Source of the DNA: Undibacterium umbellatum
GTDB taxonomy: Bacteria; Pseudomonadota; Gammaproteobacteria; Burkholderiales; Burkholderiaceae_D
DNA length: 64,000 nucleotides
Reading direction: 5' to 3'
Assembly (NCBI RefSeq): GCF_014284125.1
Contig: NZ_JACOFX010000004.1
Coordinates: 248,001 to 312,000, forward strand
Below are positions 8,347 to 16,589 of the stretch, one piece after another; the first letter of the stretch is position 1; the number at the start of each line of letters is the position of its first letter. The notes under the pieces are model-generated. The model ran no database searches. It saw nothing but the letters and a program-made list of their open reading frames with translations, and was not told the origin of the DNA. Made by a program: the position numbers and the translations under genes.

Positions 8347-8409
8347 ATGAACACCTCTTTGACTCTTGCCAGCCCCCAGCACCCCCACGCTATAAGGGGG
8401 CAAGCATGA
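8347..8409 (+). CDS. 20-codon leader ORF, translationally coupled to the VioB-like pair
   Basis: ATG at 8347 sits 6 bases after a strong AGGAGA site and opens a 20-codon frame (MNTSLTLASPQHPHAIRGQA) ending in TGA at 8407-8409. This stop overlaps the ATG of the ferritin-like gene at 8406 as ATGA, the classic arrangement for translational coupling. The downstream gene also has its own GGGGG site at 8396-8400 inside the leader. The peptide is slightly Pro/His-rich but has no run of a single amino acid that would suggest classic attenuation. It may alternatively be just an untranslated segment with a chance frame. Confidence 0.4.
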   Translation: MNTSLTLASPQHPHAIRGQA

Positions 8410-9413
8410 TACGCCTGCAACTCAACCCCATTGCCAGCATCGCCGATGCCCAGGCCATGTTGCAAACCGCCATCAATGTTGAATTTGGCACCCTGCCGCC
8501 CTATCTGTATGCCCAGCTCAGCATACTGCCGGGTAGCAATGCCCCCGCCATGGCGCGGCTGCAAACCATTACCCATCAGGAAATGATCCACCTCTGCCTG
8601 GGCGCCAACATCCTCAATTCTCTCGGCGGCAGCCCCAAGCTGGTGGCACCGGTCTATCCTGGGCCCCTGCCGGGCGACATCGGCTTTGATGGCAAAGTGC
8701 TGACCCTGCACCTGCTGCCGTTTGGCAAGGACGCCATGAAACAGGGCATGGACATAGAAATGCCGGTAGACCCAATCGACTTCCCGCAGCTCAAAACGGC
8801 CACCCTGACTGCCACCAAGGCCGTCACCATCGGCCAGTTCTATGAAGCCCTCGATGCCTATCTGAAATCCCTGCCCGCCAGCGCCTGGCAGATGAACCGC
8901 AACCAGATCAGCGACGCCCAGTTCTTCCCTGGCCAGATCTTTGCCGTCAACAACTATGCCGATGCCCACCGCGCCATCCAGGTCATTGTCTCCGAAGGTG
9001 AAGCCACCAGCACCAGCCCGCTCGACTTCAGCAATGAACTGGCTCACTTCTACCGCTTTGAAGAAATCTACCGCAACCAGGTGCTCACCAGCATCCCGGC
9101 CAATCCCGGCTATGCCTGGGGTGCGCCGCTAGGCGTTGACTTTGCCAAATCCTACCCCGCCGTTAACGACCCACAATTGCTCGACTACAGCAAACAGCCA
9201 GAAGCCGCCCGTGCCGCCCAGCAAGCCTGCACCGTTGCCTACACCGCCATGGTCGACAGCCTTAACCTGGCCTTGAACGGCGATGCCGCCCAGCTTGGCA
9301 TTGCCGTACGCCGCATGTTTGACCTGCGTATGGCCGCCATCCACGTCCTGCAGACGCCGCTGGCCGACAAGAGCAAAGTGGCCGGACCGGCCTTCATCTA
9401 CCACGCTGCCTGA
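8406..9413 (+). CDS. Ferritin-like protein homologous to the C-terminal half of VioB/RebD
   Basis: 335 residues resembling the ferritin-like (iminophenyl-pyruvate dimer synthase type) domain that forms the C-terminal half of VioB and RebD. Metal-ligand motifs of a four-helix di-iron bundle are visible: Glu26 in NVEFGTLPPYLYAQ, Glu59/His62 in THQEMIHLCLGANIL, Glu197-Glu199 in VSEGEA, and His214/Glu219 in AHFYRFEEIY. The VioB equivalents are ALLEIAHEEMIHY and the later HFxRLxE motif. It is free-standing here, and the gene for the VioB N-terminal-type half follows 35 bases downstream, so gene order is reversed relative to the fused enzyme. No VioA, C, D or E gene is in the window, so violacein synthesis is not implied. 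The product is unknown; an oxidative step on an amine or imine substrate is an inference from the family. Confidence 0.82.
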   Translation: MIRLQLNPIASIADAQAMLQTAINVEFGTLPPYLYAQLSILPGSNAPAMARLQTITHQEMIHLCLGANILNSLGGSPKLVAPVYPGPLPGDIGFDGKVLTLHLLPFGKDAMKQGMDIEMPVDPIDFPQLKTATLTATKAVTIGQFYEALDAYLKSLPASAWQMNRNQISDAQFFPGQIFAVNNYADAHRAIQVIVSEGEATSTSPLDFSNELAHFYRFEEIYRNQVLTSIPANPGYAWGAPLGVDFAKSYPAVNDPQLLDYSKQPEAARAAQQACTVAYTAMVDSLNLALNGDAAQLGIAVRRMFDLRMAAIHVLQTPLADKSKVAGPAFIYHAA

Positions 9414-9448
9414 ACACGGCACACCGCAACGATCACGGGAGAAACAGC

Positions 9449-11347
9449 ATGAGCATTCTGCAACTACCACGCATCCACTTCAGGGGACAAATGTCCTGGG
9501 ACCCCATCGTCACCAACAACTACCCCAATTTCTATAATGAAGACACCGCCCAACCCGCCCTGACCCCATCTGAGAGCATGAACCAGTTCCGCCAGGCAGC
9601 CATTGAAGCTGCCAAGGGTGGCAACTGGAATCCGCACGGCACCCACCGCTCCGCCTTCTTTGACACCAGCGTCACAGCCGTTGACCTCGGCCATGGCCCG
9701 GTCACCACCGACAAACTGTGCGGCGCACCGGCGGTCCTTAACGCCATGCTGGTTGACCTGGAACCGTATGGTTCCTGCTCCTCACAATTATTCTTTGACA
9801 CACTGCGCTTTGGCATAGACGGCGGCTGCCGCATTGTCGCACCGCGTAATGAACGCTTCACCGCCCGCTACATCAACTTTAATCGCAACCCTTTCGGCTT
9901 TACTGCTGGCGGCGCCTCCGTCAACTGGCAAACTACATTCGCCACCGCTGGCCTCACCATCAACAGCCACGGCAGCGATGTCCTGCACGCCCTGCAGCAA
10001 GCCCTGCATGAGCCAGACGCACTTGGCCTGGTAGTCGCCTTCAATGCCTACCGCACCATTTATTTTGATGACCCCACGCTGCAAAATAGCAAGCCCCCCA
10101 GCATACCGGTACAAAACCAGCGCGAAATACTCTACCAAAAATTGCTGGCCGGTGGCTTCCAGCCAAATCCCGCCCGCAGCCTCATCGTCGGCACCATCGG
10201 CGTCTGGCGCAAGGGCGAAGCCACGCACGAACCGAGTGACCGCGCCCTCTTGCCCGATGCCAATGCCAAAGCCTTTGTCGCTACGGCCCATGCCCGCATA
10301 GACCGCGGCCATGTCAACCTCGATCTCTCCAACAGTATCAGCGAAACCGGCGCAGCCCTCATCAAGCAAGACCTTGGCACCCTGCAAGTGGTGGCCGTCG
10401 ATGCAGCCAGCAAAAAAGAATACCAACTGGCCAGCTTCAACTACCCCCAATATGACCGCCACGCCTATGAAGCCAGCGCCGGCATTGTCAGCGTGCCGCT
10501 CAACCCGGCCTTAAGCGCCGCCGACCTGGCCCATGCCGAACTGGCCGACTGGCAATTACGCAGTAGCAAAGAAGGCTTGCTGCTGAGTGAATCGGCGACC
10601 CGCATCATCCCGCAAAGCCCCAATCTCTACCTCGACCAGGGCCCGGCTGGCAACACCAAACTGCAACTCTACCTGCATGGCAAACCCGTGCAAAAAATCA
10701 GCGACGTCACCGTCTACCAAGTCAAAACCAACCTGCAGACCGAAGAACTGGACATCATCGGCACACAAGAACTTAAAACCAATGCCCAGGGCCAGCTCGT
10801 CATCAGCGCCGATGCCAGCACTGGCAATGTGTATGGCTACCTACCCCTGCTCGGAAAAAACCTGCCCCCCCCACCCGACCTGAAAGACGGCATCGACACA
10901 CAGACCTACACCTATGCCTACGTGCGCGTGCTGCCTGCCGACAGCGCCACTGCCGCCCTCCCACCAACCTGGGACAATGTGTACAAAAACGTCCTCATCA
11001 ACTGGAACGCCATGGCACCCTGCATGGACAACTGGCTAGACCTGGCCAACCCGGTACAAGTCCACAACTACGCCAGCATCCTGCAGCGCCTGACCGACCC
11101 CAAAGCTTTTGAAAGCTACCTCTTCATGCCCGTCACCCGCGACATGACAGTCGGGCAGCGCAGCCTGCTGAACAACTTCCTCAAGCAAGCCCTGCCTCAT
11201 CCAGCCGACCTGGTAGAAAAAGTCAGCACCCGCACGGTGGCCACCGCAGCACCAGTCAGTGCCAGCACAGCGCCCCAGCAACAGCCAAACGGCAAGCCCA
11301 ATTTTGTCGAGCTTAGCCGCAGCCTGCGCAATGTCGACAATGAATAA
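9449..11347 (+). CDS. VioB/RebD N-terminal-half-like protein
   Basis: 632 residues. The N-terminus MSILQLPRIHFRGQMSW matches the opening of VioB and RebD (MSILDFPRIHFRG in VioB, from memory), and later segments such as NNYPNFYN, INFNRNPFGF and VGTIGVWRKGE follow the same family. The protein ends at about residue 630, before the ferritin-like domain that completes VioB; that domain is supplied by the gene just upstream (335 residues). Together they total 967 residues, close to a full VioB of about 1000. A GGGAGAAAC ribosome site supports the start. The C-terminal 40 residues are a Thr/Ala/Gln-rich tail. The two products probably form a complex; function unknown. Confidence 0.78.
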   Translation: MSILQLPRIHFRGQMSWDPIVTNNYPNFYNEDTAQPALTPSESMNQFRQAAIEAAKGGNWNPHGTHRSAFFDTSVTAVDLGHGPVTTDKLCGAPAVLNAMLVDLEPYGSCSSQLFFDTLRFGIDGGCRIVAPRNERFTARYINFNRNPFGFTAGGASVNWQTTFATAGLTINSHGSDVLHALQQALHEPDALGLVVAFNAYRTIYFDDPTLQNSKPPSIPVQNQREILYQKLLAGGFQPNPARSLIVGTIGVWRKGEATHEPSDRALLPDANAKAFVATAHARIDRGHVNLDLSNSISETGAALIKQDLGTLQVVAVDAASKKEYQLASFNYPQYDRHAYEASAGIVSVPLNPALSAADLAHAELADWQLRSSKEGLLLSESATRIIPQSPNLYLDQGPAGNTKLQLYLHGKPVQKISDVTVYQVKTNLQTEELDIIGTQELKTNAQGQLVISADASTGNVYGYLPLLGKNLPPPPDLKDGIDTQTYTYAYVRVLPADSATAALPPTWDNVYKNVLINWNAMAPCMDNWLDLANPVQVHNYASILQRLTDPKAFESYLFMPVTRDMTVGQRSLLNNFLKQALPHPADLVEKVSTRTVATAAPVSASTAPQQQPNGKPNFVELSRSLRNVDNE

Positions 11348-11405
11348 GCAGAGGTGAAACAGAGAAAAGTAATATAGCGAAAAGCACCGAAGGCAGCACC
11401 AATGC

Positions 11406-11439
11406 AGGGCGCAGGCTTTTGTTCACGAGCCTGCGCCCT
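11406..11439 (+). terminator. Stem-loop after the VioB-like pair
   Basis: An 11-base perfect stem AGGGCGCAGGC / GCCTGCGCCCT with a loop of about 12 bases, about 60 bases past the stop codon. Only a weak TCTTCG follows, so it may be a factor-assisted terminator or an mRNA 3' cap. Confidence 0.45.
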
Positions 11440-11597
11440 CTTCGTCACAGATGAATACAGGGCAAACTACCGCAGCGTTAGCACCTGTTGACGATCTTGA
11501 ACGTAAGCGCGAGCCTGGCGTATGCGCTACATAAGCTGCTCGTGAACGAGAACCCATTTCGCTTTTATGCCAGATCAAAATGAAATCAGGTCCTACA

Positions 11598-11835
11598 TCA
11601 CGACAATTAAAATCAATAATCTGCATGAATGAAGAACTCATAATCATCTAGCCGCCCCCCTCTTCAGCAATTGGCCAAAGGAATAAAGTCAAGGCGCGAA
11701 CGGACTTTAACTTGGGGACGGTACGTTATTTTGCGGCATAGACCTGCATGCAAACAATTGCGCTGTGATTTTTTAAGACGCATCTGACAAGGTGTTGTAC
11801 CCAGGTCCGCTGGCCATTGATCTGGAAACTATTTG
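11598..11835 (+). pseudogene. IS110-family left end and transposase 5' fragment (copy B)
   Basis: Second copy of the remnant seen at 6362-6604, in the same orientation. Homology begins at ACGACAATT and runs through CTGCATGAATGAA and ATCATCTAGCC into the transposase start. Here the start codon is ACG (11723) instead of ATG, and the frame reads LFCGIDLHANNCAVIF, TAA at codon 18, then DASDKVLYPGPLAIDLETI. The hairpin near the ribosome site is AAAGTC (11685-11690) / GACTTT (11703-11708), one base pair different from copy A with pairing preserved. Everything past about 11835 diverges. Confidence 0.75.
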
Positions 11836-12055
11836 TGACCACAGCCTTTTTTCATGCCTCGATTTTAGATTTTCCATGCAGTTATCCTGGCTTATTTACG
11901 CAGGCGCACGGATTCCGATTGTCCCAAAAAGCCAATATGACTGCACGAAGCAAACGATCCTTTTCCGCATGCTCTGCTTTGCGTATTTCTTTTCACGTGA
12001 CCACACTGAAAGCTGGCGCAATGGACGTTCTATTCAGTATCAAGAAAGGATCTCA
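11836..12055. other. Unassigned sequence between IS110 remnant and VIT fragment
   Basis: A frame runs through here from the IS remnant, but its translation has no recognised family and mixed composition. I regard it as junction DNA between two decayed elements. Confidence 0.35.
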
Positions 12056-12059
12056 CGCA

Positions 12060-12460
12060 TGGCCTATCGACACAGAGAGTTTCACAGGCTGGAAAATATA
12101 GGATGGTTGCGTGCTGCTGCTTTAGGTGCAAACGATGGCATAGTTTCGACTTCAAGTTTGATACTTGACGTTGCTGCGGCACATGCAACCCACAGTAGCA
12201 TAGTCATTACCGGTATGGCGGACCTGATTGCTGCTGCCAAGGGAAAAATAATGCACTGCCTGACGGTGCTTCAAATCCGCAAGGGCTTGCGGGTTCGCCA
12301 TGCAAATCCAGATAGGCAGGTGCAGCGTGGGCGATACTCAGGAAAGTGCCTGGGCGATCGGTCGTCAAGCTAGCAGCAGATCACGCGAGCACCCAACTGC
12401 AGTGCGATACGCGCCTGCCGCATCTCGCACCGCAACGCAGAAAACAAATAGAGTGAAACC
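12060..12460 (+). pseudogene. VIT1/CCC1-family iron/manganese transporter N-terminal fragment
   Basis: The translation from ATG 12060 contains GWLRAAALGANDGIVSTSSL followed by ILDVAAAHATHSSIVITGMADLIA, a clear match to the first two membrane helices of VIT1/CCC1 (nodulin-21-like) transporters, including the conserved GANDGIVST. After that the frame loses similarity. Around 12375-12430 a different frame reads AADHASTQLQCDTRL, reminiscent of the cytoplasmic metal-binding helices that follow in intact proteins. The rest of the roughly 230-residue transporter is absent. It is a decayed gene, probably disrupted by the same rearrangements that left the adjacent IS110 end. Confidence 0.65.
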
Positions 12461-12587
12461 ATGCACACAACTGGATACAAATTGTTGCAACTCTTTGAAA
12501 AATGAAAAGCTAAGATGGCGCTCCCAGCTTGACATTTATTGATGTGCAAGCCATTCCCATAGCAGAATATCTACCCCAAATAATACA

Positions 12588-13616
12588 GTGACACACAAAT
12601 CCACCACAGCCCATACTCTGGCTTGCATCAGCCTGGCCTTGCTGGCTACCGCTTGCAGCAAGAAAAACGAAGATCCCTCTGCCCCAGCAATGGCATCCAT
12701 GCCAGCAGTAGCGTCTGTCGCTGCAAGCACCCCGGCAGCAACTGCCAGCAATGCAGCAGCCAAACCTGCAGAGGCTGGTTCCAGCAAGTTGCAAGACTAT
12801 ATCGCCTGCTATAACAAGCTGGACGGTGACGCCCACCGCAGCATTGCGCGCTATCAAAGCTGGGTCAAGGACATGGACAAAGGCCCAAACGGAAAAGAAA
12901 TGGTGGTGTATGGTCTGTATAAAATCGATATGGATGACATCGCCAAATGCAAAGCAAGTTTTGGCAAGGCCGCACAAAGCAAGCTCGACAATGCCGCGAC
13001 TGCCTATATCGACATCCTGAGTGAACTGGGCGCGCTGGTTACTGAAGCAGAAGTGTACTACAGCCGCGACAATTATAAGGACGATGCCTTTGCCAAAGGC
13101 AAGAAACTGCATGGCCCACTAGCCGATGCGATGAAACGCTTTGAAGAAAAAAGCAATGTCTTCTCGAATGAAATCGAAGTCGAGAATGACAAGGCCCTGG
13201 ATGCAGAAATGCAGCAACTGGAAAAATCCGAAGGCCGCCAGCTGCCCTATTTGCAAATGGCATTGATGAGCAAGGCCAAGCAACTGGTGCGCCTGATCGG
13301 TGAAGAAAGTTTCGACGCTGCTGCCGCCGGTAAATTGTTGGCCGACTATGAAAGTCTTACCGATGAAGCCATCGCCTACGCCAAGAAGAATAGCGAAAGC
13401 GCGGCCAGCGGCTGGTCCACTCTTGAACGTGCAACAGAAGATTATCGCAAAGCTGCAAAAGAACGCGTACGCCGTATCCGCGACAAGGTGGCGTACAGCG
13501 AAGGTGAAAAAATGATGCTGAAGCCAGGCTCAGGCTGGATGGTGGAAGGCAGTCAGGAAAAAGTCACCAAAGCCTACAATGCGATGATAGAGGCGAGCAA
13601 CCGCATGAATCGCTGA
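12588..13616 (+). CDS. YiiG-family (DUF3829) lipoprotein
   Basis: 342 residues with a lipoprotein signal ending in LLATAC (Cys23), then an Ala/Ser/Pro-rich linker of about 45 residues and a long all-helical domain of the DUF3829/YiiG type. The domain includes the conserved N-terminal YIACYNKLDGDAHRSI segment and the C-terminal SGWMVEGS and VTKAYNAMIEASN region. It is predicted to be anchored to a membrane facing the periplasm; its molecular role is unknown in the family. The start is GTG at 12588, chosen because it gives a proper signal peptide; no strong ribosome site is visible. A strong terminator follows. Confidence 0.78.
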   Translation: MTHKSTTAHTLACISLALLATACSKKNEDPSAPAMASMPAVASVAASTPAATASNAAAKPAEAGSSKLQDYIACYNKLDGDAHRSIARYQSWVKDMDKGPNGKEMVVYGLYKIDMDDIAKCKASFGKAAQSKLDNAATAYIDILSELGALVTEAEVYYSRDNYKDDAFAKGKKLHGPLADAMKRFEEKSNVFSNEIEVENDKALDAEMQQLEKSEGRQLPYLQMALMSKAKQLVRLIGEESFDAAAAGKLLADYESLTDEAIAYAKKNSESAASGWSTLERATEDYRKAAKERVRRIRDKVAYSEGEKMMLKPGSGWMVEGSQEKVTKAYNAMIEASNRMNR

Positions 13617-13718
13617 TACAGATAACACCGGGACTTTCGCAGCACAATTGAGGCAAAAGTCCTGAACACAGAACCAACCCGGTAGTGCTCCAGTCCCCAT
13701 CTGGAGTCGCTCTTTATA

Positions 13719-13747
13719 ATGCCCTCGTTTTTTGAGGGCATTTTTTT
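13719..13747 (+). terminator. Rho-independent terminator
   Basis: Stem ATGCCCTC / GAGGGCAT with a 7-base loop followed by a T-run (13741-13747). It ends the YiiG-family gene. Its T-run overlaps the stop codon of the convergent hydrolase gene. Confidence 0.85.
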
Positions 13748-14855
13748 ATGGTTGCACAGATTTGCATTGCGCCGCTTGCTTGCCGATAGTCGCCTGGTCG
13801 CCAAACAACAGCCTCACCCCACATTGAGAACCAAACATCTTGCTCTGGTCATGCCCCACCCCCTGCACATCAAAATAATGATGCACGAATTTGCCTGATG
13901 CTTTGTCTGAAACTTTGCCTGCCTGGCTTTGTCCGCTCAGGTATTGCTCATAGGCCCAGTAAGCATGGGCGCGTTCGAAACGTGTGGCACCCTGGGCCTC
14001 TGCTGCACAAGACTTGTCTAGTACGCGGTGATTGGGGTCGGTATCAAGGCTGCCGACCAGATAAGTCACCTGCCTTTGCAGATGGCGCTGGGATAAATCC
14101 TTGCCCGCCATGCCCCTGGCATAGGCGACCATATTTTGCATGCCATAACGATAGTCATCATAGGCCGGGCAGATGGTTTTATCATAGGGCGCAAATTGAC
14201 CGGTACGCTGTAGCCTGTCAGGCGTGAAGTGTAAATAGGAAGACGGGTTCGCCACCACATACTGCACGTCCAGCCCTCTGGCCCGCAAGCTTTCATCGAC
14301 ATGGTTCAACACTGCATAACGATGCACCAATTGCCCGCCACCAGAATGTCCGGCGAAAGTGATTTTCTTTAGCAGCGGCAGACGCGATTTATCGGCAAGG
14401 AACTGAGCGATATCATCCAGCACCTGCAGGGAACTGAGACCAGCCAGCGTCCCGGTGCCAGGCAAAGCGGCGTCACCCCCCGTCCATCCTTGCACAGACC
14501 AGACCGGCATTTGCTCAAAGCCCTTGTCAACATCGGGCTTGCCAGGAAAATTAGGCGCCAGCACCAGCACCTCATCCTGCGAACGGCCAGATGCCTGCAA
14601 CAAGGCCATCGCCGCTGCATAATAATCATTCCCATTGCGCTGTATGCCATGCTGGACGATGATGACTTCACGTATCTGGCGCAAGTCCCCTTTCAGGACA
14701 TGATTGGCATACACAGGGAAGTCATAACCTGCCTGTTGCTCAGGCACAGGCAGGTGCAAGCGCTGCCATACCGGGGCAGCAGCTTGTACAGGCAGTGCCA
14801 GACTGGCGGCCAGGACAAACACTGAAAGCGGGCAGAGGAAATGATATGGTCTCAT
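13746..14855 (-). CDS. Secreted alpha/beta-hydrolase
   Basis: 369 residues with a Sec signal peptide (hydrophobic LSVFVLAASLALP, likely cleavage after VQAAA). The alpha/beta-hydrolase core shows an oxyanion segment VQHGIQRNG (residues 67-75), the nucleophile elbow GHSGG (Ser171), an acid candidate in GSLDTDPNH and a C-terminal His in GVGHDQSKMF. These form a plausible Ser-Asp-His triad. It has several Cys residues in the mature part, consistent with periplasmic disulfides. The substrate is not predictable; esterase or peptidase activity are both possible. It is convergent with the YiiG gene and shares the terminator region. Confidence 0.75.
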   Translation of the reverse strand: MRPYHFLCPLSVFVLAASLALPVQAAAPVWQRLHLPVPEQQAGYDFPVYANHVLKGDLRQIREVIIVQHGIQRNGNDYYAAAMALLQASGRSQDEVLVLAPNFPGKPDVDKGFEQMPVWSVQGWTGGDAALPGTGTLAGLSSLQVLDDIAQFLADKSRLPLLKKITFAGHSGGGQLVHRYAVLNHVDESLRARGLDVQYVVANPSSYLHFTPDRLQRTGQFAPYDKTICPAYDDYRYGMQNMVAYARGMAGKDLSQRHLQRQVTYLVGSLDTDPNHRVLDKSCAAEAQGATRFERAHAYWAYEQYLSGQSQAGKVSDKASGKFVHHYFDVQGVGHDQSKMFGSQCGVRLLFGDQATIGKQAAQCKSVQP

Positions 14856-14927
14856 GTAAGCCTCAACTAAAGTATCGTAGCAATCATGGCTTGCCGATGT
14901 TGTCGATGCAGGGCCGCGCCAGGTTTG

Positions 14928-15524
14928 TTAATGTATGCCGGTAAAGGGTTCAGGTTTTATCCACCTTGTACCTATTGTGATCCTCGTTTGAGCGGGGCCG
15001 GAAAATTCATTCACGGATGGCACATTATTGCGCGACTCCAGCGCCATGAAGGCTGGCAGGGTGACCTGAAAATCACTACCGAGAGGGGTATCAAGATGGA
15101 AGCTGATGAACAGATTGCTGCGTGTACTGCCACTAAATCCCTCCGCCTCCCGCGTGATTGTGTCGATGGTATCGCATGTGTTTGCGTTTATATGGACTGG
15201 GCGGTAAATCTTGCCATGATTATGTACCATGGCTGACTGACATAGCACGGCAAAAGTATACTCAGGGCCTCGTTTTTCAAAGACATGATCTGTGCTGACA
15301 TGAATACTCACTTGCCGGATGTAGCTGTCTGCGGAAATGGAATAGGCAACCCGGTCTTCCTGGCTGACTTGAAAAAACGTAGGCTGCGTCGCATATTCCT
15401 TGCGACGGATGACTTTGATGGCACTGTCGTCAACCACGTCATAATATCGGCCACAGGCACTGAGCAGCAAAGCACCCACGCAAAGACCCATAGCTTTCGT
15501 GATTTTTTGATTGATTCTCAACAT
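14928..15524 (-). CDS. Lipoprotein, unknown function
   Basis: 198 residues with an N-terminal lipoprotein signal (hydrophobic GLCVGALLLSAC, lipobox LSAC, Cys24). The mature part is beta-rich with two further Cys residues (VLCQS, NTCDT) that could form a disulfide. No family is recognised. It is transcribed away from the AraC gene and lies 72 bases upstream of the hydrolase gene, so the two could be one transcription unit. Confidence 0.6.
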   Translation of the reverse strand: MLRINQKITKAMGLCVGALLLSACGRYYDVVDDSAIKVIRRKEYATQPTFFQVSQEDRVAYSISADSYIRQVSIHVSTDHVFEKRGPEYTFAVLCQSAMVHNHGKIYRPVHINANTCDTIDTITREAEGFSGSTRSNLFISFHLDTPLGSDFQVTLPAFMALESRNNVPSVNEFSGPAQTRITIGTRWIKPEPFTGIH

Positions 15525-15679
15525 ATGATGGACTATTCCAATTACCTTGTATGCCAGAAATCCGAGACATTCTCTATGAATGACTATTTGCTTTCTGCGC
15601 CTGCCACGTATTTGGCGACGATTGGGCGGCAGGCTTGTATTGATGCTAGCATAAGATGCCTGAGAGGGACCATATCGTC

Positions 15680-16507
15680 ATGAACAAACACCGCAGCGAC
15701 TGGATACTTCACGCACCTGGCTCTGCCAGGCTGGAACGCATAGAAGCCTTTTTTGCTGGCAATGCCTACGCCATGCACAGGCATGATACCTATGCCATCG
15801 GCACCACCCTGTCCGGCGTACAGAGTTTTCTCTATCGCGGTAGTGAGCGGCATAGCCTGCCTGGTGGCACCATGGTGCTGCATCCTGACGAGGCCCATGA
15901 TGGGCAGGCGGGCACAGGGGCAGGTTTTCATTACCGCATGATCTATGTCGAACCTGCCCTGATACAGCAGATACTGGGCGGCCAGGCCTTACCGTTTATC
16001 AGGCATGGCCTCTCGACAGACCCGCGCCTGTTTGCCGCCACCCAGGCCCTGATACAGCGCATGGACAGCCCCATGGACGCTATGGAAGAACAGGATGCCC
16101 TGTTCGACTTGGCCCAGGCCTTGCACGCCTGCTCTGACAAACACATCGTCGATGCCGCCAGCAAACAGTATTTTGATTATCGCGCGGCGGAACGGGCACG
16201 CGAATACATGCACAGCGCGCTGACCAACAATATCACTCTGGAAGAACTGGCAGAACACAGTGGCCGCGACCGCTGGAGCCTGTCACGCGACTTTCGCCTG
16301 CTGTTCGGCACCAGCCCCTACCGCTACCTGACCATGCGCCGCCTGGACCTGGTCAAGAGCCTGCTGATGCAAGGGTACACGCTGGTGCATGCTGCACTGG
16401 CGGCTGGCTTTAGCGACCAAAGCCATATGAGCAAACACTTCGTCAAAACCTTTGGCCTGACACCGCTGCGCTGGCTGAACATGCATGGCAAGGTGACGCG
16501 TCGTTAA
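15680..16507 (+). CDS. AraC-family transcriptional regulator
   Basis: 275 residues. The N-terminal half is a cupin-type AraC effector domain (HRHDTYAIGTTLSGVQSF and LPGGTMVLHPDEAHDG motifs). The C-terminal half carries two helix-turn-helix motifs: NITLEELAEHSGRDRWSLSR and LVHAALAAGFSDQSHMSKHF, the latter followed by the conserved FGLTPLRW. An in-frame ATG exists at 15656, but ATG 15680 follows a GAGAGGG site at better spacing. It is followed 82 bases later by a small cupin gene on the same strand, a possible operon partner or target. Confidence 0.88.
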   Translation: MNKHRSDWILHAPGSARLERIEAFFAGNAYAMHRHDTYAIGTTLSGVQSFLYRGSERHSLPGGTMVLHPDEAHDGQAGTGAGFHYRMIYVEPALIQQILGGQALPFIRHGLSTDPRLFAATQALIQRMDSPMDAMEEQDALFDLAQALHACSDKHIVDAASKQYFDYRAAERAREYMHSALTNNITLEELAEHSGRDRWSLSRDFRLLFGTSPYRYLTMRRLDLVKSLLMQGYTLVHAALAAGFSDQSHMSKHFVKTFGLTPLRWLNMHGKVTRR

Positions 16508-16589
16508 GAACTGACGCACAAACGTACAAGAATTGCAGATGGGGCTTGCGTATGCTGGGGCTTTTCAAACATAGCCAGGGATACCAGCC

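Noticed and set aside
8331-9047. Long minus-strand frame over the ferritin-like gene
   Set aside because: Shadow frame; composition and lack of family motifs argue against it, while the plus frame has ferritin ligands.
6987-11347. Complete prophage or violacein cluster
   Set aside because: Only a lysozyme and two VioB-like halves are present; no phage structural, integrase, vioA, vioC, vioD or vioE-like genes can be seen.
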